Below, piece after piece: positions 6,960 through 16,806 of a stretch of 54,674 bases of DNA. Where the stretch lies: the NCBI GenBank assembly GCA_018435665.1, contig JAHDND010000162.1, positions 1 through 54,674 on the forward strand, given 5' to 3'. The notes beneath the pieces are model-generated. The model was not told where the DNA came from. It saw only the letters and a list, made by a program, of their open reading frames with translations, and did not search any database. Position 1 is the first letter of the stretch, and each line of letters opens with the position of its first letter. A program made the position numbers and the translations under genes. Source of the DNA: Candidatus Thiosymbion sp. (lineage in GTDB: Bacteria > Pseudomonadota > Gammaproteobacteria > Chromatiales > Chromatiaceae).

Positions 6960-8276
6960 TCAATCCTGCGACGGAGAGGAAGAGGCTGGTGCCGAGGGCA
7001 AGGGAACAACGGGGACGGGAGCGGTGGTTGGGATCGTCTCGATCATGATGTGCGTCGGTTCAGGCACGTCTGTCGGTGTTGTCGGCGCCACCAGCAGTTG
7101 CTCTTTACTAGCCTCCTGGAGAGCCTTGACCGCCCAGGCGCCAATCTTGAAATACCAGGGTCGATCGCTGGCCTTGAGGACATAGTCCTCGCTATCCGCC
7201 AGCCTGCTGATCAGGAATTCCCGGGGGTTGCCCGCCCGGGGCTGGACGGTCAGGCGCGCCACGGGGTTGTCGAGTTGGTATTCCGGCTTGGGCTCGGTGC
7301 CCAGCACCGCCAGGTAAGTGAGGTTGGCGGCGGCACGGGCCAGGTCGCTGGCCTTGGCTTGGTCGATCGCGGCGCTCTCGCCCACCAGGACCCAGCGCTC
7401 CTGGCCGCCTTGACCGATCTGACTGGCGGCCTCGGCCTTGCTGTCCTGAGTATTTTGCCCTTCGGCCATGGCTATGCGGTCCTGTGTATTCTGGCCCCCG
7501 CCCTCGGCTACGCGGTCCCGAGCATTCTGTCCTCCATCCTCGACCTGGGATTCCGGGTCGCCGTACCCGACCGGTTGCTTCCTCAGCACCATCCCGTTCA
7601 GGCTGAGCCCGGTGATCTGGTCTGAGGTCAGGGCGAAGAGTCCCTGGTCGGTCCAGTCGCTGGCCTTGGCCCCGGCCTGGTGGGCGGAGTAGTTCACCTC
7701 GAGGACCGCCGCGCCCTGGCCCGGCCGGGCGAATAGCCGCTTGAAGCCTGGGGAGTCGCCCAGGTAGAGGACGGCGACGTCCCGGTCGCCCTGGCGCAGG
7801 TCGATGCGGCGCTCGAACTGATCCGCCGCCACCTTGAAGCGGGCGAAGGCCTCTGGGGAGGTGGATACCGGCAGGCGGGTGCGCAGGCCTTGCAAGTCCC
7901 TGAGCAGGGCCTCGACCTTGGACGCGCTGGCGGGGAAGTCGAAGTGACCCGGCAGCCGCCACTGGCCATCGCGTTTGACCAGTTCCACCTGGGCGCCGGT
8001 GCCGTCCTGGATGGTCACCCGGTCCAGGGTGGCGGGGTCGAAGGTGACCAGGGGTTCGTCGGGCTGCACGGCGCCAAAGCCACTGCCGCGGATGAACAGG
8101 AAGGCGGCCAGGGCGAGTTGCGCCAGGAGCAGGGCGGCGAGTAGCCCAAGGGTCTTGCCCATGATGGCCTTTGGTTTGGTCGGCGACGGTGGCGGCGGGG
8201 AGGGGCCGCCAGCCATCGATGACGTCGGGGGTGCGACGGCGGTCGTCAGGGTCAATGGCGTCATGAGTTGCGTCAC
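6960..8276 (-). CDS. DUF4340 domain protein of a Gld-type ABC system
   Basis: The 438-aa protein has one N-terminal membrane segment (LLAALLLAQLALAAFLFI, about 43-60) and a long extracytoplasmic part with the DUF4340 pattern (VTIQDGTGAQVELVKRDG, WRLP, AVLYLGD, WYFKIGAWAVKAL). DUF4340 proteins follow GldF/GldG-type permeases, and here the GTG start overlaps the permease stop as GTGA, so the two are probably coupled. The first 38 residues are Pro/Ser/Thr rich; an internal ATG at 8162 just before the membrane segment matches the family start better. Residues about 246-281 are three 12-residue repeats (QNTQDR type) set into the conserved domain. The biochemical role is unknown; it is likely a periplasm-facing partner of the exporter. 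Confidence 0.75.
   Translation of the reverse strand: MTQLMTPLTLTTAVAPPTSSMAGGPSPPPPSPTKPKAIMGKTLGLLAALLLAQLALAAFLFIRGSGFGAVQPDEPLVTFDPATLDRVTIQDGTGAQVELVKRDGQWRLPGHFDFPASASKVEALLRDLQGLRTRLPVSTSPEAFARFKVAADQFERRIDLRQGDRDVAVLYLGDSPGFKRLFARPGQGAAVLEVNYSAHQAGAKASDWTDQGLFALTSDQITGLSLNGMVLRKQPVGYGDPESQVEDGGQNARDRVAEGGGQNTQDRIAMAEGQNTQDSKAEAASQIGQGGQERWVLVGESAAIDQAKASDLARAAANLTYLAVLGTEPKPEYQLDNPVARLTVQPRAGNPREFLISRLADSEDYVLKASDRPWYFKIGAWAVKALQEASKEQLLVAPTTPTDVPEPTHIMIETIPTTAPVPVVPLPSAPASSSPSQD
7434..7541 (-). repeat. Three in-frame 36-nt tandem repeats inside the DUF4340 gene
   Basis: Units 7434-7469, 7470-7505 and 7506-7541 are imperfect copies, each coding 12 residues with the core GQN(T/A)(Q/R)D. 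The repeat keeps the reading frame and lies in a hydrophilic loop. Confidence 0.85.
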
Positions 8277-11200
8277 GAGGCGGTACCTCCTTCAGGGATG
8301 ACCGGCAACGCCAGGATGGCCTCCTGCCGCGCGCGACGGCGGGCGCGGGCGCGCCGCTCCAGGACGTAGACCAGGGCCAGGCCGCCCAGGGCCAGGCCGT
8401 AGTTCAGGTATTCCCAGAACATCTGGGCCTCGCGGTCCAGGGGGACGAGCATCCGCGAGTACTGACCACGGCCCCGAAGGTTGAGCAGGCCACGGTCCTC
8501 CAACATCCAGTCCACGGCGTTTTCTACCAGCTCCACCGGCTTGAGATAGTGGGTCCCGGTCGCCTGGGCGGCGAGATCCAGGGCGGTATCGGAGACGAAG
8601 GTCGATGAGCCGATGAGGACCAGCCGCGCCGAGGGCGGCGAGGTCTCCACCACGCCGGAGATTCGGGTCTGATCCTCCCCTGGAGCCTTGGTCTTGGTCC
8701 CGGCAGGATCCAGTCCGAGATCGTCCTCTTCCGCCAGGCCCGATCCGGCCGGAAGGGTCGCCTCTTGACCCTTATCACCAACCCCCGCCTCAGCTCCAGC
8801 CTTGGCCCTGCTCTCGGCTCCACCCTCGGCCGCGGCATTGGTCGCGGTTGCGGGGTTTTTCTCCCCGTGGGAAGGCCCGGAAGCCCGCTCTTCCCTGGCC
8901 TGGAGCAAGGGCGAGGGTTTGCCCCTGAAAAAGGACGTGAAGCGACCTTCGACCGCCACGGCCAGCACCTCGGACTGGCGCTCCTGCCCCGGTGCGAAGC
9001 CGGTTTGCGGGTAGCGCTGGAAGTCGGGCTGAATCTGGGGCGAGGCGGAGGTCCAGGACTCGTCCGAACTGTGGATGAGTCGGCTCAGGGTCCGGCCCTG
9101 GTTCTTTTCCGCGTCGACCTGGATCGGCGCCACCCAGTTGAGGGTGAGCTGTCCCAGGCTGGAGGTGATACCCGAGTCGGGGTCGAGCTGATCGCCGCGC
9201 AGGTCGGGAAAGTAGGGGTAGGCGAGGGCGCGCACCTCTTGCACCGTGAAGCCACCGATGCGCCGTTCCACCGGGATGGGGAAGGGGCTGTTTCGCGGGT
9301 CGAGGACCAGGGCCTCCCGGACCTCCAGTCCCTGGGCCTGGAGCCACTCTTCCAGCCCGGAGGGTGCCGTGGTGGCGCCGATCGCCCCTTGACCGAGCTG
9401 GATGTCATAGCCGTTGGTGGCCAGCACCAGGGAGCCGCCCTGCATCAGGTATTGGTCGATGGCGAAGACGGCCTTTTCCGACAGGTTGCGGGGGCCGACC
9501 ACCAGCAGCAGGTCGGTATCCGGCGGTACCTGACCGGTCTCCAGGTCGGCCTTGATCACCCGGGCGTTCTCCTGGAGTTTTTCTTCCAGAAACCGGTAGT
9601 CCGACTGGCCCATGCCCATGTCCATGCCCATCGCCAGGGGCTCGGCCGCCGGGGTGGCCAGGGCGATGGTGCGCAGCAGGCCCGGCGAGAAGCGCTTGAG
9701 GGCCGCCTCCAGGGCGGTCTTGAGGGCCTCTTTGTTCAGACCCTCCGGCAGGGGGACCGGCACCGTCTGATCACCGGCCTCCATGACCATGTAGAAGTAG
9801 AAGCTGTTGGGGTCGAGCAGGTCCACGGCCAGGGGCTGGAAACCATAGCGGTCCAGGATGTCTCGGGCGAGCTGGCCGCCGTTGGCGTCTGGGTCGGCGA
9901 TCTCGACCTGGAACTTACCGCCGGACTGGCGCGCCAGGTCGTTGGTGAGGTCCTCGAGGTCCTGGGCCAGGGTGTCGAGGGGTTGGGGCAGCTTGGCGGG
10001 GGTGGAGACAAAGCCCTTGAAGACCACCGGCTGGCGCAGGCCGGCGAAGAGGTCGCCCCCGGCCTGGTAGGCATAGAGGGCCTTCTTGATGGTGCGGGTC
10101 AGGTCGTACTCGGGGTTGCGCAGGCGCACCTCCAATTCTCCATCCGGGCGCACCTTGACCTCGATGAGGTCGCGGAAGCCGAGCTTTTCGTATTGATCGC
10201 CGTAACGCACCAGCACGTCGAAATAGGAATTCACCACCGCGGCCTGGTACTTGCTGGCGGTCTGGAAGGCCACGGGCTTGATGCCGTACTTTTCTCCCGC
10301 CTCCTGTTCCAGTTCGGGCTCCTCCAGGGGATCGACGAACTCCACGCGGATCAGGCCCTGGCCGGCCACCTCGTACTCCTTGAGCAGGTCGCGAAGCTGG
10401 GGCACCAGGGGGGCGAGCTCCGGATGGGTCTGGGCGCTGAAGTAGCCGCGGATGAGCAGGGGCTCGCGCAACTGGCCGAGGTAGGTCCGGGTGGCGGCGG
10501 AAAGGGTGTAGACCTGTCCCTGGGTGAGATCGAGGCGCAGCCCGCCTAGGGGTTGCAGCCAGAGGTTGGCGGCCAGGAAGTTGGCGATGAGCAGCCCCAG
10601 GACCCAGCCCCAGGCGCGATGGTGGTGGCGGTCGGCACGGTCGGGGGCCCAGCGCAGCCGTTCCAGGGTATGAACGTTGAGGCTGAGGAAGACCCCCATC
10701 AACGCCAGGTAGTAATAGAGGTCGCGCAGGTCGAGGACGCCACGGGTGATGGACTCGAAGCGCGCGCCCGAGCCCATCAGCTTGAGGACCTCGGCGGCCT
10801 GGGTGCCAAAGAGCCCGGCGACGGTATCGGCCCCCAGCAGGTACAGCAGGCCGCTGGCCGCCACCGCGCCAATCAGTGCGACGATCTGGTTGTCGGTGCG
10901 GGCGGAGATGAAGAGGCCGACACTGATGTAGGCCCCGCCCAGTAGCAGCGCGGCCAGATAGGCCCCCAGCACCGGTCCCCAGTCCAGGGGGCCGAGCAGG
11001 GCGACCGTCAGGGGCAGGGGCAGGGTCAGGGCCAGGGCCACCGCCAGGAGGGCGAAGTTGCCCAGGAACTTGCCCAGCACCAGTTGCAGCGAGGAGACCG
11101 GCAGGGTGAAGAGCAACTCCAGGGTGCCGGCGCGGCGCTCTTCGCTCCAGGCGCGCATGGTCAGGGCGGCGACCAGGAAGATTAGCAGCACCGGCATCCA

Positions 11201-11386
11201 CTGAAACAAGGGCCGGGCGTCGGCGATGTTGCGACTGAAGAAGGTCTCCACCCAGAAGAAGACGAAGAGGGAGACGACGAGGAAGGCGCCGAGAAAGATG
11301 TAGGCCGCCGGCGAGGCGAAGAAGGCGGCGAATTCCTTGGCGGCGATGCCGAGGATGTTGAATGCTCGTCGATTTGACTCAGCCAT
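8273..11386 (-). CDS. GldF-GldG fusion: ABC-2 permease joined to an auxiliary domain
   Basis: The protein of about 1037 aa joins two parts usually coded separately. The first 240 residues are an ABC-2 type permease (ELLFTLPVSSLQLVLGKFLGN and several membrane helices). After another membrane helix follows a large GldG-like region (LSAATRTYLGQLREPLLIRGYFS; LLKEYEVAGQGLIRVEFVDP; LLVVGPRNLSEKAVFAIDQYL; a final TM helix near the C-terminus). The family resembles gliding-motility and Gld/Nos-type ABC systems, but in non-gliding bacteria the substrate is unknown. ATG 11386 is chosen; a longer frame to GTG 11422 would overlap the ATPase gene more. A hydrophilic Ala/Glu/Gly-rich insert of about 90 residues lies between two conserved blocks (about 8650-8940). 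Confidence 0.85.
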   Translation of the reverse strand: MAESNRRAFNILGIAAKEFAAFFASPAAYIFLGAFLVVSLFVFFWVETFFSRNIADARPLFQWMPVLLIFLVAALTMRAWSEERRAGTLELLFTLPVSSLQLVLGKFLGNFALLAVALALTLPLPLTVALLGPLDWGPVLGAYLAALLLGGAYISVGLFISARTDNQIVALIGAVAASGLLYLLGADTVAGLFGTQAAEVLKLMGSGARFESITRGVLDLRDLYYYLALMGVFLSLNVHTLERLRWAPDRADRHHHRAWGWVLGLLIANFLAANLWLQPLGGLRLDLTQGQVYTLSAATRTYLGQLREPLLIRGYFSAQTHPELAPLVPQLRDLLKEYEVAGQGLIRVEFVDPLEEPELEQEAGEKYGIKPVAFQTASKYQAAVVNSYFDVLVRYGDQYEKLGFRDLIEVKVRPDGELEVRLRNPEYDLTRTIKKALYAYQAGGDLFAGLRQPVVFKGFVSTPAKLPQPLDTLAQDLEDLTNDLARQSGGKFQVEIADPDANGGQLARDILDRYGFQPLAVDLLDPNSFYFYMVMEAGDQTVPVPLPEGLNKEALKTALEAALKRFSPGLLRTIALATPAAEPLAMGMDMGMGQSDYRFLEEKLQENARVIKADLETGQVPPDTDLLLVVGPRNLSEKAVFAIDQYLMQGGSLVLATNGYDIQLGQGAIGATTAPSGLEEWLQAQGLEVREALVLDPRNSPFPIPVERRIGGFTVQEVRALAYPYFPDLRGDQLDPDSGITSSLGQLTLNWVAPIQVDAEKNQGRTLSRLIHSSDESWTSASPQIQPDFQRYPQTGFAPGQERQSEVLAVAVEGRFTSFFRGKPSPLLQAREERASGPSHGEKNPATATNAAAEGGAESRAKAGAEAGVGDKGQEATLPAGSGLAEEDDLGLDPAGTKTKAPGEDQTRISGVVETSPPSARLVLIGSSTFVSDTALDLAAQATGTHYLKPVELVENAVDWMLEDRGLLNLRGRGQYSRMLVPLDREAQMFWEYLNYGLALGGLALVYVLERRARARRRARQEAILALPVIPEGGTAS

Positions 11387-12374
11387 GACGGGCCTCATGA
11401 GAAGGCTGATCATCGAGCTCACGGAAAACGGTCTCCAGATCGCGGGTGCGGGGCTGGAGGGCGAAGAGTTGGAAGCCCCGCTGCGTCACCGCCTGGGCCA
11501 CCTGGGGCGCGACCGCCTGGGGGTCATGCGCCGCCCGCGGGTCGAGAGACGCCTGTGGATCGTTCGCCGCGACGGCCAGTTCCAGGTCGAGGAGATACTC
11601 ATGGCGACCGGCAGGAGCAACGCGGTGCTGGATGGCCCGGATCAGCGGGATGTCCTTGAGGGCCGGTTCAACCTCGGCCGGGCCCCGGTCCACCACCAGG
11701 CTGAGTTGCCACGCCCGGTTCAGGTCCGCCAGGCGGGCGTCGAGCACCAGGGCGCCGGCGCGCAGGATCAGCACCCGGTCGCACACCGCCTGCACCTCCT
11801 GGAGGATGTGGGTGGAGAGGATGACCGTCGCCTCCCGGGCCAGGTCGCGGATCAGGGTCCGCATCTGCTGGATCTGGGTCGGGTCCAGGCCATTGGTGGG
11901 CTCGTCGAGGATCAGCAGCCTGGGCCGGTGCAGGATGGCCTGGGCGACGCCTACCCGCTGGCGATAGCCCCGCGACAGGGTGGCGATGGGCTCCAGGGCC
12001 TTGGCCTCCAGCCAGGTGCGGGCGATGGCCTGGCGAATCAGGCCCGGTCGCTGGTCCGTGGGCACCCCGTGCAGGCCCGCCTGGTAATCGAGATAGTCGA
12101 TCACCGTCATCTCGGGGTAGAGGGGGCAGTTCTCCGGCAGATAGCCGATGAGGGCCTGGACCGCCTGGCGCCGGACCTCGATGTCCTGGCCGTCGATGCG
12201 GATGCTGCCGGCGGAGGGCTCCAGAAAGCCGGTGAGCATCTTCATGATGGTGGTCTTGCCGGCGCCATTGTGGCCGAGCAGTCCCACCACCTCGCCGTGC
12301 CCGATCGCGAAGCTCACCTCCGCGACGGCCCGGAGGCGGTCATAGCTGCGTGAAAGTCTCTCGACTTGAATCAT
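11379..12374 (-). CDS. ABC transporter ATP-binding protein (GldA-like)
   Basis: This 331-aa ATPase starts MIQVERLSRSYDRLRAV. It has Walker A GHNGAGKTT near residue 37, signature LSRGYRQRVGVAQA, Walker B LLILDEPTNGLD and the switch His in LSTHILQEV. The C-terminal 100 residues form the extra domain common in exporter ATPases such as GldA and NatA. It overlaps the GldF-GldG fusion by 8 bases and would power it. The open frame continues upstream to 12809, but the ATG at 12374 matches the family start and the extension is a shadow of the deaminase gene. The order ATPase, permease, DUF4340 is that of a single operon. Confidence 0.92.
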   Translation of the reverse strand: MIQVERLSRSYDRLRAVAEVSFAIGHGEVVGLLGHNGAGKTTIMKMLTGFLEPSAGSIRIDGQDIEVRRQAVQALIGYLPENCPLYPEMTVIDYLDYQAGLHGVPTDQRPGLIRQAIARTWLEAKALEPIATLSRGYRQRVGVAQAILHRPRLLILDEPTNGLDPTQIQQMRTLIRDLAREATVILSTHILQEVQAVCDRVLILRAGALVLDARLADLNRAWQLSLVVDRGPAEVEPALKDIPLIRAIQHRVAPAGRHEYLLDLELAVAANDPQASLDPRAAHDPQAVAPQVAQAVTQRGFQLFALQPRTRDLETVFRELDDQPSHEARHG

Positions 12375-12556
12375 GGGTTCTGGGTCTCGCTGAATGATGC
12401 GTGCCTTGCCGCGAGGGGATGGCTGGCAACGGTGCGAAAAGACAGATCCGATGCTGAAAAGTTTCCCCGAGGGCGTCGTTGCGCCCAGACCCCTCGCGAT
12501 CCCGGTTACCCAATTACTGTTGCATGGCAGCACTAAACCGCAGGGATGGCCTGGCG

Positions 12557-13891
12557 CTACTGTGCCGGGGCTATCAGGGAGCGACTGATCCGGCCCGCAA
12601 TACGGTTGACCCGCTCCATGATCTCCCCCTCGTTGAGGGTCAGGAGCTGCCTGTCCCGCATCACCAGGCGGCCGTTGATGAAGACGGTCTTCACGTCCGC
12701 GCCGGTGACGGCATAGACCAGGTGGGAATAGGGGTGATACATCGGGGTCAGGTGCGGGCGCTTGAGGTCGATCAGGATCAGGTCCGCCTTGAGCCCCGGG
12801 CACAGGCAACCGGTGACGCCCTCCAGCCCCAGGACCCGGGCGCCCTCCCGGGTCGCCATGGCCACCACCGTTGGGGCGGGGAGCAGGGTCGGGTCGAGAT
12901 GCCGGACCTTCTCCAGCTTGGCCGCCGTGTCCATCTCCTGAAAGAGGTCCAGGTCGTTGTTGCTGGCGCAGCCGTCGGTGCCCAGGCCCACCGGGATGCC
13001 GGCCGCCCGCATGCGCGCCACCGGGGCGAAGCCGGAGGCGAGTTTCATGTTGCTCTCGGGGTTGTAGACCACTTTGCAGCCATGATCGGCGAACCGGTGG
13101 ATGTCCTCGTCCTCGAAGGCGACGCAGTGGAAGGCGATCAGGCGTTCATCCAGACAGCCCAGCCGTTGCAGGTAGGGGACCGCCCCCTGGCCGACTTTGG
13201 CCTGGATCTGTGCCTTTTCCGCCTGATTTTCCAGCAGATGCAGGGCCAGGGGGGCGCTGAATTCCCGCGCCAGGTCCCGGGCCTGGATCAGGAGCGGCTC
13301 CGAGCAGGTATAGAGGGCGTGGGGCTCGACGGCGATGCGGATCAGGGGGTCGTCGGCGTAGCGCTCCAGGAGTTGGCGGGTGAGGGCCAGCCCCGCGGCG
13401 GGGGTCGGGTAACTCGGCGAGGGGAAGTCGTACAGCACCTCGCCCAGGAGGCAGCGCATCCCCGCCTCCTTGGCGGCCCGCGCCGTCTCCTCCTCGAAGA
13501 TGTACATGTCGCAGAAGCTGGTGGTCCCGGACTTGATCATCTCCACGCAGGCCAGCAGGCTGCCCCAGTAGGCCAGCTCCGGGTCGACGTTGCGGGCCTC
13601 GGCGGGAAACATGTAGTCGTTCAGCCAGTCCATGAGCGGCAGATCGTCGGCCAGGCCGCGGAAGCAGGTCATGGCCGCGTGGGTATGGCCATTGATCAGG
13701 CCGGGCATGATCAGACAGTCCCGGCCGTCGATGACGTTGGGGCTGGTGAAGCGGGCGCGCAGGTCCGCCGCGGTGCCGATGGCGAGGATGCTGTCGCCCT
13801 GAATGGCCAGGGCGCCGTCCTCGATCTGGGTCATGGCCTCATCCAGGCACAGCAGGGTACCGCCCAGGATCAGGGTGTCAACGGCTTGCAT
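12557..13891 (-). CDS. TRZ/ATZ-type amidohydrolase, probable SAH/MTA deaminase
   Basis: This 444-aa metal-dependent deaminase of the amidohydrolase family probably acts on S-adenosylhomocysteine or 5'-methylthioadenosine. Metal-binding motifs are visible in order: NGHTHAAM near 68-75, EPHALYT near 190, the FHC histidine near 244 and GTDGCASNNDLD near 299-310. The substrate loop [17 protein letters not shown] is typical. It is a clear paralogue of the next gene upstream (14034-15353), with many shared blocks ([31 protein letters not shown]). The two are in the same orientation, 142 bases apart. Differences in the substrate region suggest that one prefers SAH or another nucleoside. Confidence 0.85.
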   Translation of the reverse strand: MQAVDTLILGGTLLCLDEAMTQIEDGALAIQGDSILAIGTAADLRARFTSPNVIDGRDCLIMPGLINGHTHAAMTCFRGLADDLPLMDWLNDYMFPAEARNVDPELAYWGSLLACVEMIKSGTTSFCDMYIFEEETARAAKEAGMRCLLGEVLYDFPSPSYPTPAAGLALTRQLLERYADDPLIRIAVEPHALYTCSEPLLIQARDLAREFSAPLALHLLENQAEKAQIQAKVGQGAVPYLQRLGCLDERLIAFHCVAFEDEDIHRFADHGCKVVYNPESNMKLASGFAPVARMRAAGIPVGLGTDGCASNNDLDLFQEMDTAAKLEKVRHLDPTLLPAPTVVAMATREGARVLGLEGVTGCLCPGLKADLILIDLKRPHLTPMYHPYSHLVYAVTGADVKTVFINGRLVMRDRQLLTLNEGEIMERVNRIAGRISRSLIAPAQ

Positions 13892-14033
13892 GGCAACAGG
13901 TTCCTTAAGGTCGGGTGGTAGGGGGTTATGAAGGCAATTCGTGGCAAGTGAAGGGTGTTTGTCACCCCCGCCGCGGGTGGGGCTTGACTCGCGATTATCC
14001 CCTCAAGGGGTCAGGGAAAAGGGGGCGGTCAAC

Positions 14034-15353
14034 TTAGGGGGCGCCAGCGATGCGTCGCCCCCAGTAGCGGGCCTCGTCGAGGATCGCCGCGGCGTCGAGC
14101 CCGGTGGGCTGGCCGTCACGCAACAACTGGCGCCCGGCCACCCAGGCCTGGCGCACCTGGGAGCGGCTGGCGGCGTAGACGAGTTGGGAGACCGGGTTGT
14201 AAACCGGCTGGGTCTCGGGCTGACCGAGATCCACGGCGATCAGATCGGCGGACTTGCCCGGCTCCAGGGAGCCGGTCTCCTCCGCCAGGCCCAGGGCCCG
14301 GGCGGCGTCGAGGGTGGCCAGGCGCAGGGCCTGGTGGGCGGGCAGGGCGGCGGGGGAGCCGGCTACGCCCTTGCTGAGCAGGGCGGCGGTCCGTAGCTCC
14401 CCCAGCATGTCCAGGTCGTTGTTGCTGGCGGCCCCATCGGTGCCCAGGGCGACGTTGACCCCGGCCGCCTTGAGGCGGGCCACCGGGCTGAAGCCGCTGG
14501 CCAGCTTGAGCTGGGATTCGGGGCAATGGATGACGTGGCAGCCGGTGGTGGCCAGGAGCTCGATTTCGTCGGCGGTCACCTGGGTCATGTGCACGGCGAT
14601 CAGGCGGGGACCCAGCAGCCCCAGGCCCTCCAGGCGCCGCAGGGGACGCAGGCCATAAGTCCGCTGGGACTGAGTTATCTCGTCGGCGGTCTCGTGGAGG
14701 TGGATGTGGATCGGCACACCTAGTTCCTCCGCCAAGGCGTGGACCCGGGTCAGGGACTCATCGGCGACGCTGTAGGGTGCATGGGGGGCGAAGGCGGTGC
14801 GAATCAGGGGGTGGCCCCGGTAGCGCTCATGCAGCGCCAGCCCCAGGCGCAGGTACTGGTCCGGCCCCTCGGCGTAGACGGTGGGAAAGTCCAGCAGGAT
14901 CATGCCGATCAGCCCACGCATCCCGATCTCCGCCAGGACCTCGGCGGTGACCTCGGGGAAGTAGTACATGTCGTTGCAGCAGAGGGTGCCACCGCGCAGC
15001 ATCTCCAGGGCCGCCAGGCGGGAACCGGCGCGGATCAGCTCCGGGCAGACCCAGCGCTGCTCCGCCGGCCAGATGTGTTCCTGGAGCCAGGTCATCAGCG
15101 GCAGATCGTCCGCCAGCCCCCGCAACAGGACCATGGCGGCATGGGTATGGGCATTGATGAAGCCGGGCAGCAGGACATGGTCGGGAAACGCTTGCTCCCG
15201 GGCGGCGTCATAGCGCTGGCGTGCGGTGTCGCTGGGCAGGACCGCGAGGATGCGCCCATCACCGATGACCACGGCATGGTCGACGAGGACCGCGTCCTGG
15301 GGATCCACCGGCAGGACCCAGGAGGCGTGGAGGACGAGATCGGCAGGGGTCAT
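14034..15353 (-). CDS. mtaD: 5'-methylthioadenosine/S-adenosylhomocysteine deaminase
   Basis: This 439-aa amidohydrolase closely fits bacterial MtaD, which deaminates methylthioadenosine to methylthioinosine. Motifs include [72 protein letters not shown] and [12 protein letters not shown]. The ATG at 15353 ([12 protein letters not shown]) is chosen; the open frame runs further to 15482 but that part overlaps mtnA. The context supports the role: mtnA is divergent 88 bases away, and a phosphorylase with a hypoxanthine-type pocket lies at 31668. The product methylthioinosine would go to that enzyme. Confidence 0.92.
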   Translation of the reverse strand: MTPADLVLHASWVLPVDPQDAVLVDHAVVIGDGRILAVLPSDTARQRYDAAREQAFPDHVLLPGFINAHTHAAMVLLRGLADDLPLMTWLQEHIWPAEQRWVCPELIRAGSRLAALEMLRGGTLCCNDMYYFPEVTAEVLAEIGMRGLIGMILLDFPTVYAEGPDQYLRLGLALHERYRGHPLIRTAFAPHAPYSVADESLTRVHALAEELGVPIHIHLHETADEITQSQRTYGLRPLRRLEGLGLLGPRLIAVHMTQVTADEIELLATTGCHVIHCPESQLKLASGFSPVARLKAAGVNVALGTDGAASNNDLDMLGELRTAALLSKGVAGSPAALPAHQALRLATLDAARALGLAEETGSLEPGKSADLIAVDLGQPETQPVYNPVSQLVYAASRSQVRQAWVAGRQLLRDGQPTGLDAAAILDEARYWGRRIAGAP

Positions 15354-15441
15354 GGCGATGGCTACCTTCAACGCATGCGGTACTTTGCAGGGTTTGGCGC
15401 CTGGGCCAAAATGGCCGCCAATTTGCCACAGGAACCGCCTT

Positions 15442-16779
<1,338 letters not shown>

Positions 16780-16806
16780 GCGCCATTGGCAAAGGCCTCC
16801 GCCCGC

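Noticed and set aside
8765..10549. 594-codon open frame antisense to the GldF-GldG fusion
   Set aside because: It is a shadow of the real gene with the same odd Gly/Leu/Glu/Gln composition as other antisense frames.
14000..14011. CCCC TCAA GGGG hairpin as a terminator between the deaminases
   Set aside because: The stem is only 4 bp and no T-run follows on either strand.
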